Under the pieces are notes generated by a model. The model searched no databases. It was not told the origin of the DNA and saw only the letters and a program-made list of their open reading frames with translations. Source: Flavisolibacter ginsengisoli DSM 18119 (GTDB lineage Bacteria; Bacteroidota; Bacteroidia; Chitinophagales; Chitinophagaceae). Taken from it: a DNA stretch of 64,000 nt. Location: assembly GCF_900129295.1 (NCBI RefSeq), contig NZ_FQUU01000001.1, positions 62,001 through 126,000 of the forward strand, given 5' to 3'. The position numbers were made by a program, and so were the translations under genes. Of the stretch, positions 38,880 to 47,271 are shown piece by piece. How positions within the stretch are numbered: the stretch's first letter is position 1; every line of letters starts with the position of its first letter.

Positions 38880-39674
38880 ATGGCCAAATTAACAGGTCTG
38901 CTTTCCTTTACAGGCAAACTACAAGGCATATCCGCCCATAATCGAAGAGGCACTAATGCCATCATCATCAAACCACGCTATGGTCCCAGCAAAAAGGATA
39001 TTGATACCAAACCCTCGTATGCCAATACACGAAGGGTCAATAAAGAATTTGGCGGACGCTCTACCGCTTCTAAATATATCAGGGATGGATACCTTGCCTT
39101 AAAACAAATATTAGATCCTGATAACCTTGGCAGGCTCAATGCTTTACTTCAAGCTATCCAGGTACTGGATAGGGATAATGTATATGGCCAACGCTCAGTA
39201 GCCCTTTCCTTAAACAGGGGCTTATTGGAAGGCTTTAATTTAAATGCATGGCACCCTTTTGAATCCATGGTGCATAATCCTATTGGTTTTACTATTTCAA
39301 GGGAAGCGTTAAAAGCTATGGTTACAGTACCTCCCCTGCTGCCAGGTGTAAACTTCTTCCCTCCAGGCAAACATTCTTTCTTCAGGATGGTGGCCTCACT
39401 AAGCATAGTGCCGGATTTGCATTATCATGAAAATAAGTATAGGCCCCGGGAAAGTTATGGCGTGTTGCACCCACAGGTAATAAGGTCAGAATGGATGGCA
39501 GTGAATTCAGGCAGTGAGGCTGTAAGTATGGAGCTCCAAATGCGTGAAGCCCCACCCAATGAGGAGTTTAGCCTTGTACTTACCATTGGCATTCAGATGG
39601 GAACTGCTCAAAGCACCAGTGTAATACAGTGCGTAAAATATGCCGGCGGCGGCAAAATACTGGCAGTGGTATAA
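38880..39674 (+). CDS. Protein of unknown function, Bacteroidota-type
   Basis: 264 residues, no signal peptide or membrane helix. The basic N terminus ('GKLQGISAHNRRGTNAIIIKPRYGP') is followed by a helical, Arg/Asn-rich stretch with 'RRVNKEFGGRSTASKYIRDG' and a beta-rich C-terminal half. The layout is reminiscent by eye of the DUF6266-like proteins often found in several copies per genome in this phylum, but I cannot confirm that. Single gene with its own promoter; the 11-bp repeat array precedes it. Function unknown. Confidence 0.65.
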   Translation: MAKLTGLLSFTGKLQGISAHNRRGTNAIIIKPRYGPSKKDIDTKPSYANTRRVNKEFGGRSTASKYIRDGYLALKQILDPDNLGRLNALLQAIQVLDRDNVYGQRSVALSLNRGLLEGFNLNAWHPFESMVHNPIGFTISREALKAMVTVPPLLPGVNFFPPGKHSFFRMVASLSIVPDLHYHENKYRPRESYGVLHPQVIRSEWMAVNSGSEAVSMELQMREAPPNEEFSLVLTIGIQMGTAQSTSVIQCVKYAGGGKILAVV

Positions 39675-40150
39675 GAAAGGAGGAAGAGGTCAGAAACAAA
39701 TAGCTTCTCTAACCTTAATCCACATGCGTAGTTATCCTAAACTGCAGGCTTTAGTGCAGATTTGAAAATGATTCAAGGAGGTTTTTATAAACAGCGCTCG
39801 TATAAAGAGGTTCCTGTCATTAAATTGATCAGCAGCCAACTATTAGGAATTTTAGCCTGGCTCCATATTAGGGCTCTGCCAGGATGTTTCAATGACAACC
39901 CTGCAGATAAGTAAACAAATAGATTATTGCTTAGCTGTCAACTTACAGTGATGGAAACTGGAAATAATTAACTGCTCATGTTATAGAACAAGGTCCATGG
40001 TGAATCTATTACCGTTTATAGAAGTAGCTTTGCAACAGCGACGCTTTCCCATTTCAACTCATCATGCTTTGATTGACGTATGTTCCGTATCCCACCCAGG
40101 GAATAATGGATAATTAAACTTATTGATTTCTTACTTTTTAAATATACAAT
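39675..40150. other. Intergenic region, one weak small frame
   Basis: 476 bases. A plus-strand frame of 48 codons (39768-39914) begins 'MIQGGFYKQRSYKEVPVIK'; its composition is plausible, but no support beyond that exists. No terminator or perfect promoter box was seen. Confidence 0.35.
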
Positions 40151-40900
40151 ATGAAACAGTTAGAAAATAAGGTGGCGATCATTACAGGCGCTGGTTCGGG
40201 AATTGGAAGATCAACTGCAATGCTGTTTGCATCTGAGGGGGCAAAGGTGGTCATATCTGACGTTAACGAAGCACATGGCAATAGTGTTGTAGATGAGATA
40301 ACAAAAAATGGAGGTGCTGCATCATTCATAAAAGCCGATTCTTCAAAGCCTGAAGATAACGAGGCACTTGTAAAGCAAACATTGGACAAATATGGCGCAT
40401 TGGATATAGCAGTAAATAATGCAGGCATTGGAGGCCCGTTGGCAGTTACGGGTGAATACCCGCTAGATGGATGGAAGAAAGTTATTGATATAAATCTCTC
40501 CGGGGTATTTTATGGATTGCGTTATCAAATACCTGCCATGCTGAAAAACGGGGGAAGTATCATAAACGTAGCATCGATACTGGGCCAGGTCGCCACTAAA
40601 TTTTCCCCAGCATATGTGGCTGCCAAGCATGGCGTTGTGGGGTTAACAAGAGCTGCTGCCCTGGAATATGCAGATAAAAAGATACGTGTTAATTCTATAG
40701 GGCCAGGTTATATCAAAACACCCTTAGTAATGGATTCGCTTGATGCATCTACTTTGAATGGATTGGTCGGATTACATCCCATAGGACGGTTGGGCGAATC
40801 TGAAGAAGTTGCAGAATTATTACTCTGGCTAGCCTCTTCAAAAGCTTCTTTTATAACGGGTGCCTACTACCCTATTGACGGTGGCTACCTGGCACAATAA
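40151..40900 (+). CDS. Short-chain dehydrogenase/reductase
   Basis: 249 residues, classical SDR. Cofactor motif 'GAGSGIG' (13-19) and an acidic 'SDVNE' that favours NAD(H); 'NNAGIGG'; catalytic Ser in 'NVASILGQ' and Tyr/Lys in 'YVAAKHG'; 'PIDGGYLAQ' at the end. Substrate unknown. Single gene, facing the converging redox operon at 41187-43876. Confidence 0.9.
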   Translation: MKQLENKVAIITGAGSGIGRSTAMLFASEGAKVVISDVNEAHGNSVVDEITKNGGAASFIKADSSKPEDNEALVKQTLDKYGALDIAVNNAGIGGPLAVTGEYPLDGWKKVIDINLSGVFYGLRYQIPAMLKNGGSIINVASILGQVATKFSPAYVAAKHGVVGLTRAAALEYADKKIRVNSIGPGYIKTPLVMDSLDASTLNGLVGLHPIGRLGESEEVAELLLWLASSKASFITGAYYPIDGGYLAQ

Positions 40901-40943
40901 GACTACTTTTTAAAGATGTAGTTGGTGGGATAATCAATAGAAA

Positions 40944-41001
40944 ATAACTTACCTATATGAAAACGTAGCAGGTGCTCTATTGGGTAATCCTGGTAAGTTA
41001 T
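40944..41001 (-). terminator. Probable terminator of the DODA/DoxX/YceI operon
   Basis: Perfect 10-bp inverted repeat ATAACTTACC (40944-40953) / GGTAAGTTAT (40992-41001) with a 38-base loop; on the minus strand it is followed by TTTCTATTG. It lies about 190 bases beyond the last gene of the operon. The large loop is unusual for a terminator. Confidence 0.4.
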
Positions 41002-41186
41002 GTGTACGCATAGGCTTACAATAGATTCTATTACCTCCCTGGCGTAACGTATGTGGATCTAAAGGGCATATACTCCATGTGCTGCCAATACTTTTAGATC
41101 ATAAAGATTTTTATCATTTTGAACAAGGTGAGGTATCTGCTGCTGCATCCTTTTCCTTATCGAAATGATACCCTTTTCACTCCTGG

Positions 41187-42074
41187 TTAACCCAATTTTA
41201 CGGAGGTCATGGTTAGTGATCCCCCTACTGCTTTATCATTGAAAACTGAGACCTCATCTTTATTGTTCTTTAACCCCAGGGTGTACATCAAAGGCAGGTA
41301 GTGTTCAGGTGTAGGTATGGCAAGCATTGCTTCCCTGCCTAAACTGTTATAATTGATCAAAGGTTTATGGTCACCGGATTGAATCAGCTCTTTAAATTTA
41401 TCATTCATTTTTATCGTCCAGTCATAAGCATACTCCGGGTCATTCAATTTATCCCAGGCTACCATTCTCAGGTTGTGCACCATGTTACCACTACCGATGA
41501 TCAATACACCTTTTTTTCTAAGTGCATTTAACTCTTTGGCAAGGTCATAATGATATTGAGGACCTTTTGTATAGTCAATACTTAATTGTAATACAGGGAT
41601 ATTAGCTTCCGGGTACATATGTCTTACCACTGTCCAGGCACCATGATCTAAACCCCAGTCATGGTCCAGGTCAACATGTGCTGAGTGCAATAAAGCAGCG
41701 GTTTCTTTTGCCAGTACCGGGTTTCCCGGAGCCTTATATTGAACATCGAAAAGCTCTTGTGGGAATCCGCCAAAATCATGAATAGTCCGGGGAAAGTCCA
41801 TAGCCGTTATCTGCGTGCCTTTGGTGAACCAATGGGCTGAAATAACCAACACCGCTTTAGGTGTTGGTATTTCTTTGGCCATTTGTGTCCATCTGCGACT
41901 GAACTCTGTATCTTCAATTCCATTCATAGGTGAACCATGCCCAATGAACAGAACAGGCATTAATTGCTCCTGTTGGTCCAGGTTATTTGTAAATGATCTG
42001 AATGATGATAATGTGGTCATACCTACTACTCCTTTCAAAATTGTTTTAATAAAAAGTTTTCTTCTCATAATCAA
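41187..42074 (-). CDS. Exported extradiol dioxygenase, DODA/YgiD type
   Basis: 295 residues. The family opens the ring of 4,5-DOPA-like catechols using a metal held by histidines; here 'FIGHGSP', 'SAHWF', 'HDFGGFP' and 'DHGAW' carry them. Unlike E. coli YgiD it has a 35-residue N-terminal extension with twin arginines ('MRRKLFIKT') and a hydrophobic stretch, which looks like a Tat signal, so the enzyme probably folds with its metal before export. Last gene of a minus-strand group. Confidence 0.82.
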   Translation of the reverse strand: MIMRRKLFIKTILKGVVGMTTLSSFRSFTNNLDQQEQLMPVLFIGHGSPMNGIEDTEFSRRWTQMAKEIPTPKAVLVISAHWFTKGTQITAMDFPRTIHDFGGFPQELFDVQYKAPGNPVLAKETAALLHSAHVDLDHDWGLDHGAWTVVRHMYPEANIPVLQLSIDYTKGPQYHYDLAKELNALRKKGVLIIGSGNMVHNLRMVAWDKLNDPEYAYDWTIKMNDKFKELIQSGDHKPLINYNSLGREAMLAIPTPEHYLPLMYTLGLKNNKDEVSVFNDKAVGGSLTMTSVKLG

Positions 42075-42121
42075 AGGCAGGCTAATATTAATTCTATTTT
42101 CATTGTACCATGTTTAATAAC

Positions 42122-42586
42122 TTATTGATTCAGGGCCATAGCCGTTCTTTTTATGCTGTAGTTACCAGGTTGTTTTTTGCCCTGGAGCAGGTAATCAATT
42201 GAAAACTTGCCACTGCCGGCAAACAATAATACCAGGTACACCAGCAAATATTGGAAGGCAAGTTCCTGCTTTGCAAAAGGATCGGCTGCGTGAATGAATA
42301 CCAATGCTATGACCATGGTAATGATCAGTGGAATGACTGCCAACCGGGTAGCAAATCCTGCTAACAGCAGTATAGAACAAAACACTTCGGCAAAGACTGC
42401 AAGACCTAAAGAAAGTTCAGCGCTCATGCCCAATATGGGAGGAAACTGTACAGGCGCACCAGATAAAAGCATGAGCAATTTCGGGATGCCATGTGTTAAC
42501 ATAAAGGCTGCAATTCCAGTCCTGGCCACTAACAATGCAATGTCAGTGGCACTACTAGTCGTATTAACATTCAATATCTTCTTCAT
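42122..42586 (-). CDS. DoxX family membrane protein
   Basis: 154 residues, four membrane helices. 'RTGIAAFMLTHGIPKLL' in the first helix and 'FAEVFCSILLLAGFATRLAVIPLIITM' are DoxX marks. The family is linked to oxidative stress and sulfur or thiosulfate redox chemistry. It follows the YceI gene by 11 bases and is in the same transcript. Confidence 0.85.
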   Translation of the reverse strand: MKKILNVNTTSSATDIALLVARTGIAAFMLTHGIPKLLMLLSGAPVQFPPILGMSAELSLGLAVFAEVFCSILLLAGFATRLAVIPLIITMVIALVFIHAADPFAKQELAFQYLLVYLVLLFAGSGKFSIDYLLQGKKQPGNYSIKRTAMALNQ

Positions 42587-42597
42587 TAGCGTTTATT

Positions 42598-43182
42598 TTA
42601 TTTGTTTTCATTTTGAATGAATTCACCATCAGCTTTGATCATTACTTCATTACTGATCATAGGTGCAGGAAATTTAGGCCCAATATTAAAGTCAGAACGA
42701 TTAATCGTACCTGTTACCTGGAAGCCTGCTGTTTGATTCTTACTCATTGGATTTTCTATAGTTCCTTTATACAAAAGATCCATAGTTACTGGCTTTGTAA
42801 TACCGTGAAGCGTAAGATCACCGGTAAGCTTGTATTTGTTTTTGCCTGCGGGTTTTACTGCTGTGCTTTTGAAATTCATTGTGGGATATTTTTCCACATC
42901 AAAAAAGTCTGCACTTTTCAGGTGGTTATTTCTTGCTTCCACTCTTGTATCGATAGAGGCTGTTTTAGCACTTAGCTCAATTACGGCATCACTAAAGTCA
43001 GGCTTTGAAGATTGCAGGGTTACATCAAAGTCATTAAAAGTTCCGGAAACATCATTGATACCAAGGTGTGATACTGTAAATCCCAATTGTGAATGCGGAT
43101 CATCATTCTGCCAGGTTGGTAAAACTGTGGTGAATGCTGTTAGCGTAACAATTGCTGCGAGAATCAGGGCGATTTTTTTCAT
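42598..43182 (-). CDS. YceI family periplasmic lipid-binding protein
   Basis: 194 residues with a signal peptide ('MKKIALILAAIVTLTAFTTV'). The lipocalin-like barrel shows 'DPHSQLGFTVSHLGINDVSGTFNDFDVTL', 'HLKSADFFDVEKYPTMNFKST' and 'LTLHGITKPVTMD', typical of YceI, which binds isoprenoid quinones or similar lipids. Often induced with DoxX and oxidoreductases in stress clusters, as here. Confidence 0.92.
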   Translation of the reverse strand: MKKIALILAAIVTLTAFTTVLPTWQNDDPHSQLGFTVSHLGINDVSGTFNDFDVTLQSSKPDFSDAVIELSAKTASIDTRVEARNNHLKSADFFDVEKYPTMNFKSTAVKPAGKNKYKLTGDLTLHGITKPVTMDLLYKGTIENPMSKNQTAGFQVTGTINRSDFNIGPKFPAPMISNEVMIKADGEFIQNENK

Positions 43183-43213
43183 GTTGTATAATTTTTATTT
43201 TTATGTCAGGAGA

Positions 43214-43876
43214 TTAATTATGTAAGATCTTCCAACCGGCCAGCCAGTTGTAATTGTTTTTCATTCCCAGCTGTATCAATAACAGTTGCATATTTTCCAA
43301 TGTTCTGCTAACTGAAAGATCACCAGCAATGATGGGATTGAAGCCTGAAGTAGCTACGAGTTCGGATACTGTTTGTAAAGCTTCTTCATCATTACCCGCC
43401 ACGAAAGCATCGACCTGGGCACCATTGATAACCGGGGCACTAAAGTCTGCAGCGAACGTAGTATTGAAAGCCTTTACTATTTTAGAGTTCGGCAGTAGCT
43501 TTTGAAGTTCTTCTGCAGCACTGGTACCAGGTGCTGTTACCAATCCATCGTAGTTTTGATTAAGTGGATTAGCAATAGAGATCACTATTTTCTGGCTGGC
43601 TACTTCTTTGATCTGAGGAGCGATATCTTTTTCTGCCTCATATGGCACAGCCAGGATAATGATATCAGCTTCCCAGCTGGCCTCTGTGGGACATATGACC
43701 GATTCAACTTCAGCCTTGGGGCTTTGGCTTTGAATATCCTTAACAAGGGCATCCATCTTTTCCTGGTTGTTTGCCTTTAAAAGCAACCTGTATGGCCCTT
43801 TAGCTATTGATTTTGCTATGGCAGAGCCCATATTGCCTGTGGCTCCTATTATTGCTATGGTTTGTTTAGTTTGCAT
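43214..43876 (-). CDS. NADPH-dependent F420-like oxidoreductase family protein
   Basis: 220 residues from the ATG at 43876 (six residues shorter than the longest frame; the -7 box at 43896 supports it). Rossmann motif 'GATGNMGSAIAKSIA', then the 'ADIIILAVPYEAEKD' and 'VKAFNTTFAADFS' segments of the NADP oxidoreductase, coenzyme F420-dependent type. Bacteroidota lack F420, so it probably uses NADP(H) with another substrate. First gene of the four-gene minus-strand operon. Confidence 0.85.
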   Translation of the reverse strand: MQTKQTIAIIGATGNMGSAIAKSIAKGPYRLLLKANNQEKMDALVKDIQSQSPKAEVESVICPTEASWEADIIILAVPYEAEKDIAPQIKEVASQKIVISIANPLNQNYDGLVTAPGTSAAEELQKLLPNSKIVKAFNTTFAADFSAPVINGAQVDAFVAGNDEEALQTVSELVATSGFNPIIAGDLSVSRTLENMQLLLIQLGMKNNYNWLAGWKILHN

Positions 43877-43895
43877 GATCCTTAATTTGATCATA

Positions 43896-43903
43896 CAAAG
43901 CTA
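43896..43903 (-). promoter_or_regulatory. -7 box of the redox operon
   Basis: TAGCTTTG, perfect TAnnTTTG; predicted start about 43890, a 14-base leader. The -33 position is ATG, not TTG, consistent with activator dependence. Confidence 0.5.
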
Positions 43904-43948
43904 CCGTTACCCTTACCCCTTACCATTGCGTTAGGATAAGAAATGGTG

Positions 43949-43962
43949 TTGACATATATCAA
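43949..43962. promoter_or_regulatory. Crp/Fnr-type palindrome 1
   Basis: TTGACATATATCAA, i.e. TTGA-N6-TCAA, the Fnr half-site pattern. Its centre is about 66 bases before the predicted start of the minus-strand redox operon, a class I activator distance. Confidence 0.55.
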
Positions 43963-44054
43963 TGAAAGGAGGTGAAAAAGAAGTTTGGTTAACAGTTCCA
44001 TTAACATCATCTCTATAGGGATACTATGTTAACTTATTAACTGACATACATAGA

Positions 44055-44070
44055 CGTGACGTATATCACG
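44055..44070. promoter_or_regulatory. Crp/Fnr-type palindrome 2
   Basis: CGTGACGTATATCACG: perfect half-sites CGTGA/TCACG around six bases. A near-perfect -7 box CAGCTTTG lies at 44092-44099, so the site is centred near -43 of the tauE promoter and takes the place of the -33 element, as in class II activation. Confidence 0.6.
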
Positions 44071-44114
44071 GGTAATGATTATCTTATCTACCAGCTTTGC
44101 ATTAAATTAAGAGC

Positions 44115-44912
44115 ATGGAACTAGCTGGTTATATCGCATCCTTATTTATTGGCATCTCCCTTGGCCTGATTGGTGGCGGAGGATCCATATTAACTGTGCC
44201 TGTAATGGTGTATCTTTTTGGACTACAACCTTTGCTTGCTACCTCTTATTCCCTGTTTGTAGTTGGATCAACAAGTTTTGTAGGCGCTTTTAATAATCTG
44301 CGGAAAGGGATGGTGAATGTAAAAGCAGCCCTGCTTTTTGGTGCTTCTTCCATTGCCACTGTATTTCTTACCCGAAAATTCCTTGTACCTGCAATACCGA
44401 AAGATATTTTTACTATCAGGGGATTTACTATTACTGAATCAATGCTAACCATGGTATTGTTTGCCATATTGATGCTGGTTGCCTCAGTTAGTATGATCCG
44501 AAATAAAAAGGTTGTCAAACATGAGGAAGAGAACAAGGACCACTTCCGGTTTGGCAAGCTGGTGACCTATGGAATTACCATTGGACTGGTTACCGGGTTG
44601 TTGGGTGCGGGCGGAGGTTTCCTGTTGATACCGGCCCTGGTGCTACTATTAAAGTTGCCAATGAAGAAAGCAATTGGAACATCTCTTATGATCATTGCAT
44701 TGAATTCACTTGTTGGATTTACAGGGGACCTGGGGCATTTTTCCATTGACTGGTTCTTCCTTGTAAAAGTAACAGCCATTGCCATTGCAGGGATCTTTAT
44801 AGGGGGTGCTTTGAGCAAAAAAATTCCAGGTGAGAAGTTGAAGAAAGGCTTTGGATGGTTTGTGCTGGTAATGGGTATTTACATCATTGTTAAGGAAACG
44901 GTATTAAAGTAA
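44115..44912 (+). CDS. TauE/SafE-family sulfite/organosulfonate exporter
   Basis: 265 residues, about eight membrane helices. The repeated family motif is visible twice: 'GISLGLIGGGGSILTVPVMVYLFG' near the start and 'GLVTGLLGAGGGFLLIPALVLLL' in the second half. In persulfide operons this protein exports sulfite made by the downstream enzymes. A hairpin separates it from the next gene. Confidence 0.88.
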   Translation: MELAGYIASLFIGISLGLIGGGGSILTVPVMVYLFGLQPLLATSYSLFVVGSTSFVGAFNNLRKGMVNVKAALLFGASSIATVFLTRKFLVPAIPKDIFTIRGFTITESMLTMVLFAILMLVASVSMIRNKKVVKHEEENKDHFRFGKLVTYGITIGLVTGLLGAGGGFLLIPALVLLLKLPMKKAIGTSLMIIALNSLVGFTGDLGHFSIDWFFLVKVTAIAIAGIFIGGALSKKIPGEKLKKGFGWFVLVMGIYIIVKETVLK

Positions 44913-44939
44913 GATAGCAGGCCGGTTGTGACTGCTATC
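44913..44939 (+). other. Hairpin between tauE-like and cstB-like genes
   Basis: Perfect 8-bp stem GATAGCAG (44913-44920) / CTGCTATC (44932-44939), 11-nt loop, no U tract. It starts right after the stop codon and probably affects mRNA stability or relative expression, not termination. Confidence 0.5.
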
Positions 44940-44995
44940 ACGAAATAAGAAATGAACAGTAATGAATTTTACTATAATAATTTAAAAATTACAAA

Positions 44996-46417
44996 ATGAA
45001 AATAGAACAGATCTACACCGGATGTTTGGCACAGGGTGCCTACTATATAGAAAGCGAAGGTGAAGCTGTGATCATTGATCCATTGAGGGAAGTGGAATCT
45101 TATATAAAAAAAGCCGAGCAGGATGGCGCAAAGATCAAGTATGTTTTTGAAACACATTTTCATGCTGATTTCGTTTCTGGTCACCTGGACCTTTCCAGGC
45201 AAACCGGGGCAGCCATTATATATGGGCCCAATGCGAATCCATCCTTTGATGCAATTATAGCAAAAGACAATGAAGTATTTAAAGTGGGTAAAGTTAGCTT
45301 CAAAGTGCTTCATACGCCAGGGCATACAATGGAAAGCACCTGCTACCTGCTACGTGATGAGGAAGGAAGAGATTATGCGCTTTTCTCCGGTGATACTTTA
45401 TTTATTGGAGATGTAGGCAGGCCTGACCTGGCACAGAAAGCTGCACATATGACACAGGAAGAACTGGCAGGAACATTATATGATTCATTGCGCAATAAGG
45501 TTATGCCCCTCAGTGACAATGTAATTGTCTACCCGGCCCATGGCGCAGGAAGTGCCTGTGGCAAGAACATGAGTAAAGAAACTTCTGATACACTGGGTCA
45601 TCAAAAGCAAACAAACTATGCATTGCGGGCTAATATGAAAAAGGAAGAATTCATTAAGGAAGTGACAGAAGGATTAACTACGCCCCCGGCATATTTTCCT
45701 CTTAATGTGATGATGAATAAAGAGGGTTATGAGAGCATTGCTGAAGTGATGCAAAGAGGCAGGCATGCGCTTTCTCCCGAAGCCTTTGAAACGGCTGCTA
45801 ATGAAACAGGTGCCATAGTCCTGGATACAAGAGATGCTCAAATGTTTGCAAAAGGGTTTATTCCCAACTCCATCAATATTGGCATTGACGGTAGCTTTGC
45901 TCCTTGGGTGGGAGCATTGATACCTGACATTAAGCAGCAAATATTATTGGTAACTGATGAAGGCCGTGAAGAAGAAGTCATCACGCGCCTGGCCCGTGTA
46001 GGATATGATTATACCATTGGGTACCTGGAAGGTGGCTTTGAGGCCTGGAAAGCAGCAGGAAAAGATATTGACAAGATCACCTCGATTTCTGCAGAAGAAT
46101 TCAGCGCGCAATTAAAAGACAAGAAAACTAAAGTATTGGATGTGCGAAAGCCAGGTGAATACCAAAGCGAACATGTGGAAGGTGCTCTGAATACACCATT
46201 AGACAATATCAATGATCACCTGTCTTCGCTGGACAAAGACCAGCCTTATTTTGTTCATTGTGCAGGGGGTTACAGATCTATGATATTCAGCTCCATATTA
46301 AAAGCCAGGGGATTTGACAAACTGGTAGATATTAAAGGTGGCTTTAAAGCAATTAAGGAAGTTGGATCTATCCCTGTAACCGATTATGTATGTCCAACTA
46401 CATTGGTTAATAAATAA
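44996..46417 (+). CDS. CstB-like persulfide dioxygenase-rhodanese
   Basis: 473 residues in three domains. The N-terminal metallo-beta-lactamase fold (1-215) has the ETHE1-type signature 'THFHADFVSGH' (53-63), His106/His110 and Asp133 for one iron. The middle rhodanese-like domain (258-355) has 'VTDEGREEE' where the active cysteine should be, so it is inactive. The C-terminal rhodanese (365-460) has a proper 'CAGGYRS' with Cys422. This MBL-pseudorhodanese-rhodanese order is that of staphylococcal CstB, which turns low-molecular-weight persulfides into thiosulfate. Flanked by TauE and single rhodaneses. Confidence 0.9.
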   Translation: MKIEQIYTGCLAQGAYYIESEGEAVIIDPLREVESYIKKAEQDGAKIKYVFETHFHADFVSGHLDLSRQTGAAIIYGPNANPSFDAIIAKDNEVFKVGKVSFKVLHTPGHTMESTCYLLRDEEGRDYALFSGDTLFIGDVGRPDLAQKAAHMTQEELAGTLYDSLRNKVMPLSDNVIVYPAHGAGSACGKNMSKETSDTLGHQKQTNYALRANMKKEEFIKEVTEGLTTPPAYFPLNVMMNKEGYESIAEVMQRGRHALSPEAFETAANETGAIVLDTRDAQMFAKGFIPNSINIGIDGSFAPWVGALIPDIKQQILLVTDEGREEEVITRLARVGYDYTIGYLEGGFEAWKAAGKDIDKITSISAEEFSAQLKDKKTKVLDVRKPGEYQSEHVEGALNTPLDNINDHLSSLDKDQPYFVHCAGGYRSMIFSSILKARGFDKLVDIKGGFKAIKEVGSIPVTDYVCPTTLVNK

Positions 46418-46475
46418 ATAGTTTAACCCAGGGGAAACAAAACATTTCTCCTTTTAAAAACAAGAAAAGAATACT

Positions 46476-46742
46476 ATGAAAAACATACCCGAAAATGCAA
46501 CCATACTTGATGTACGGACAAAAGAAGAATTTTCAGGAGGACATTACCCAGATGCCATCAATATCCCTTTAGACGAATTGCCGCAAAGGATTAATGAAAT
46601 CAAAGAGATGAAACAACCAATCGTGGCCTATTGCCGTAGCGGTAATCGCAGTGAAATGGCTGTTTCCATCTTAAAACAAAACAGGCTTACAGAAGTATAC
46701 AATGCAGGTGGCCTGAGCGATCTTTTACAACAAAAAAAATAA
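46476..46742 (+). CDS. Single-domain rhodanese
   Basis: 88 residues. Sulfurtransferase with the active loop 'CRSGNRS' (Cys53) and 'LDVRTKEEFSGGHYPDAINIP'. Cytoplasmic. It carries or transfers sulfane sulfur in the persulfide pathway. Three bases separate it from the next rhodanese. Confidence 0.92.
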   Translation: MKNIPENATILDVRTKEEFSGGHYPDAINIPLDELPQRINEIKEMKQPIVAYCRSGNRSEMAVSILKQNRLTEVYNAGGLSDLLQQKK

Positions 46743-46745
46743 CTA

Positions 46746-47051
46746 ATGCTTTCATTTTTTAAACGATTGTTCCAACAAAGCTATGAGGGCCTTGAAAAGG
46801 CATTTCAAAAAGGGGCAGTGATCGTTGATGTCCGTACTAAATCCGAATATCAGCAAGGTCATGTTGCAGATTCAAAAAACATCCCGCTCAATGAGATCAA
46901 AATTAAATTAGACACGATCCGTAAATGGAATAAGCCTGTAATCACTGTATGCAGGAGTGGCAGCCGAAGCGCCATGGCAAAAAACCTGTTAAAGTCAGCA
47001 GGAATAGAAGTCTATAATGGCGGTGCTTGGACATCACTGAATAGAAAATAA
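46746..47051 (+). CDS. Single-domain rhodanese with amphipathic N terminus
   Basis: 101 residues, active loop 'CRSGSRS' (Cys69). The first 15 residues ('MLSFFKRLFQQSYEG') form a basic amphipathic helix that the first rhodanese lacks; it may bring the enzyme to the membrane near the TauE exporter. Last gene of the operon. The following 220 bases hold no gene that I can support. Confidence 0.9.
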   Translation: MLSFFKRLFQQSYEGLEKAFQKGAVIVDVRTKSEYQQGHVADSKNIPLNEIKIKLDTIRKWNKPVITVCRSGSRSAMAKNLLKSAGIEVYNGGAWTSLNRK

Positions 47052-47271
47052 AGAACATCAGGAATTGAAGTTATACTTCCCTGTAATACTTTAATTCAGG
47101 AGAATAGAATTGGCGAGGTTGAGGTTTCTGCCATCATCCCCTTGAACTCCATTTGTGCCATTGACAACCCCAAATTGAAGTCTTTGGCAAAAACAGTCAG
47201 TGGAAAATTAAAATAGGTCGTTGACAGCTAATAGCCTGATGGTTGGAGTATTTAATTCGTAATCATAGATA

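Noticed and set aside
47052-47271. Possible gene remnant downstream of the CDF gene
   Set aside because: Minus-strand frames contain short protein-like stretches, but none is long enough, and I cannot name a parent gene.
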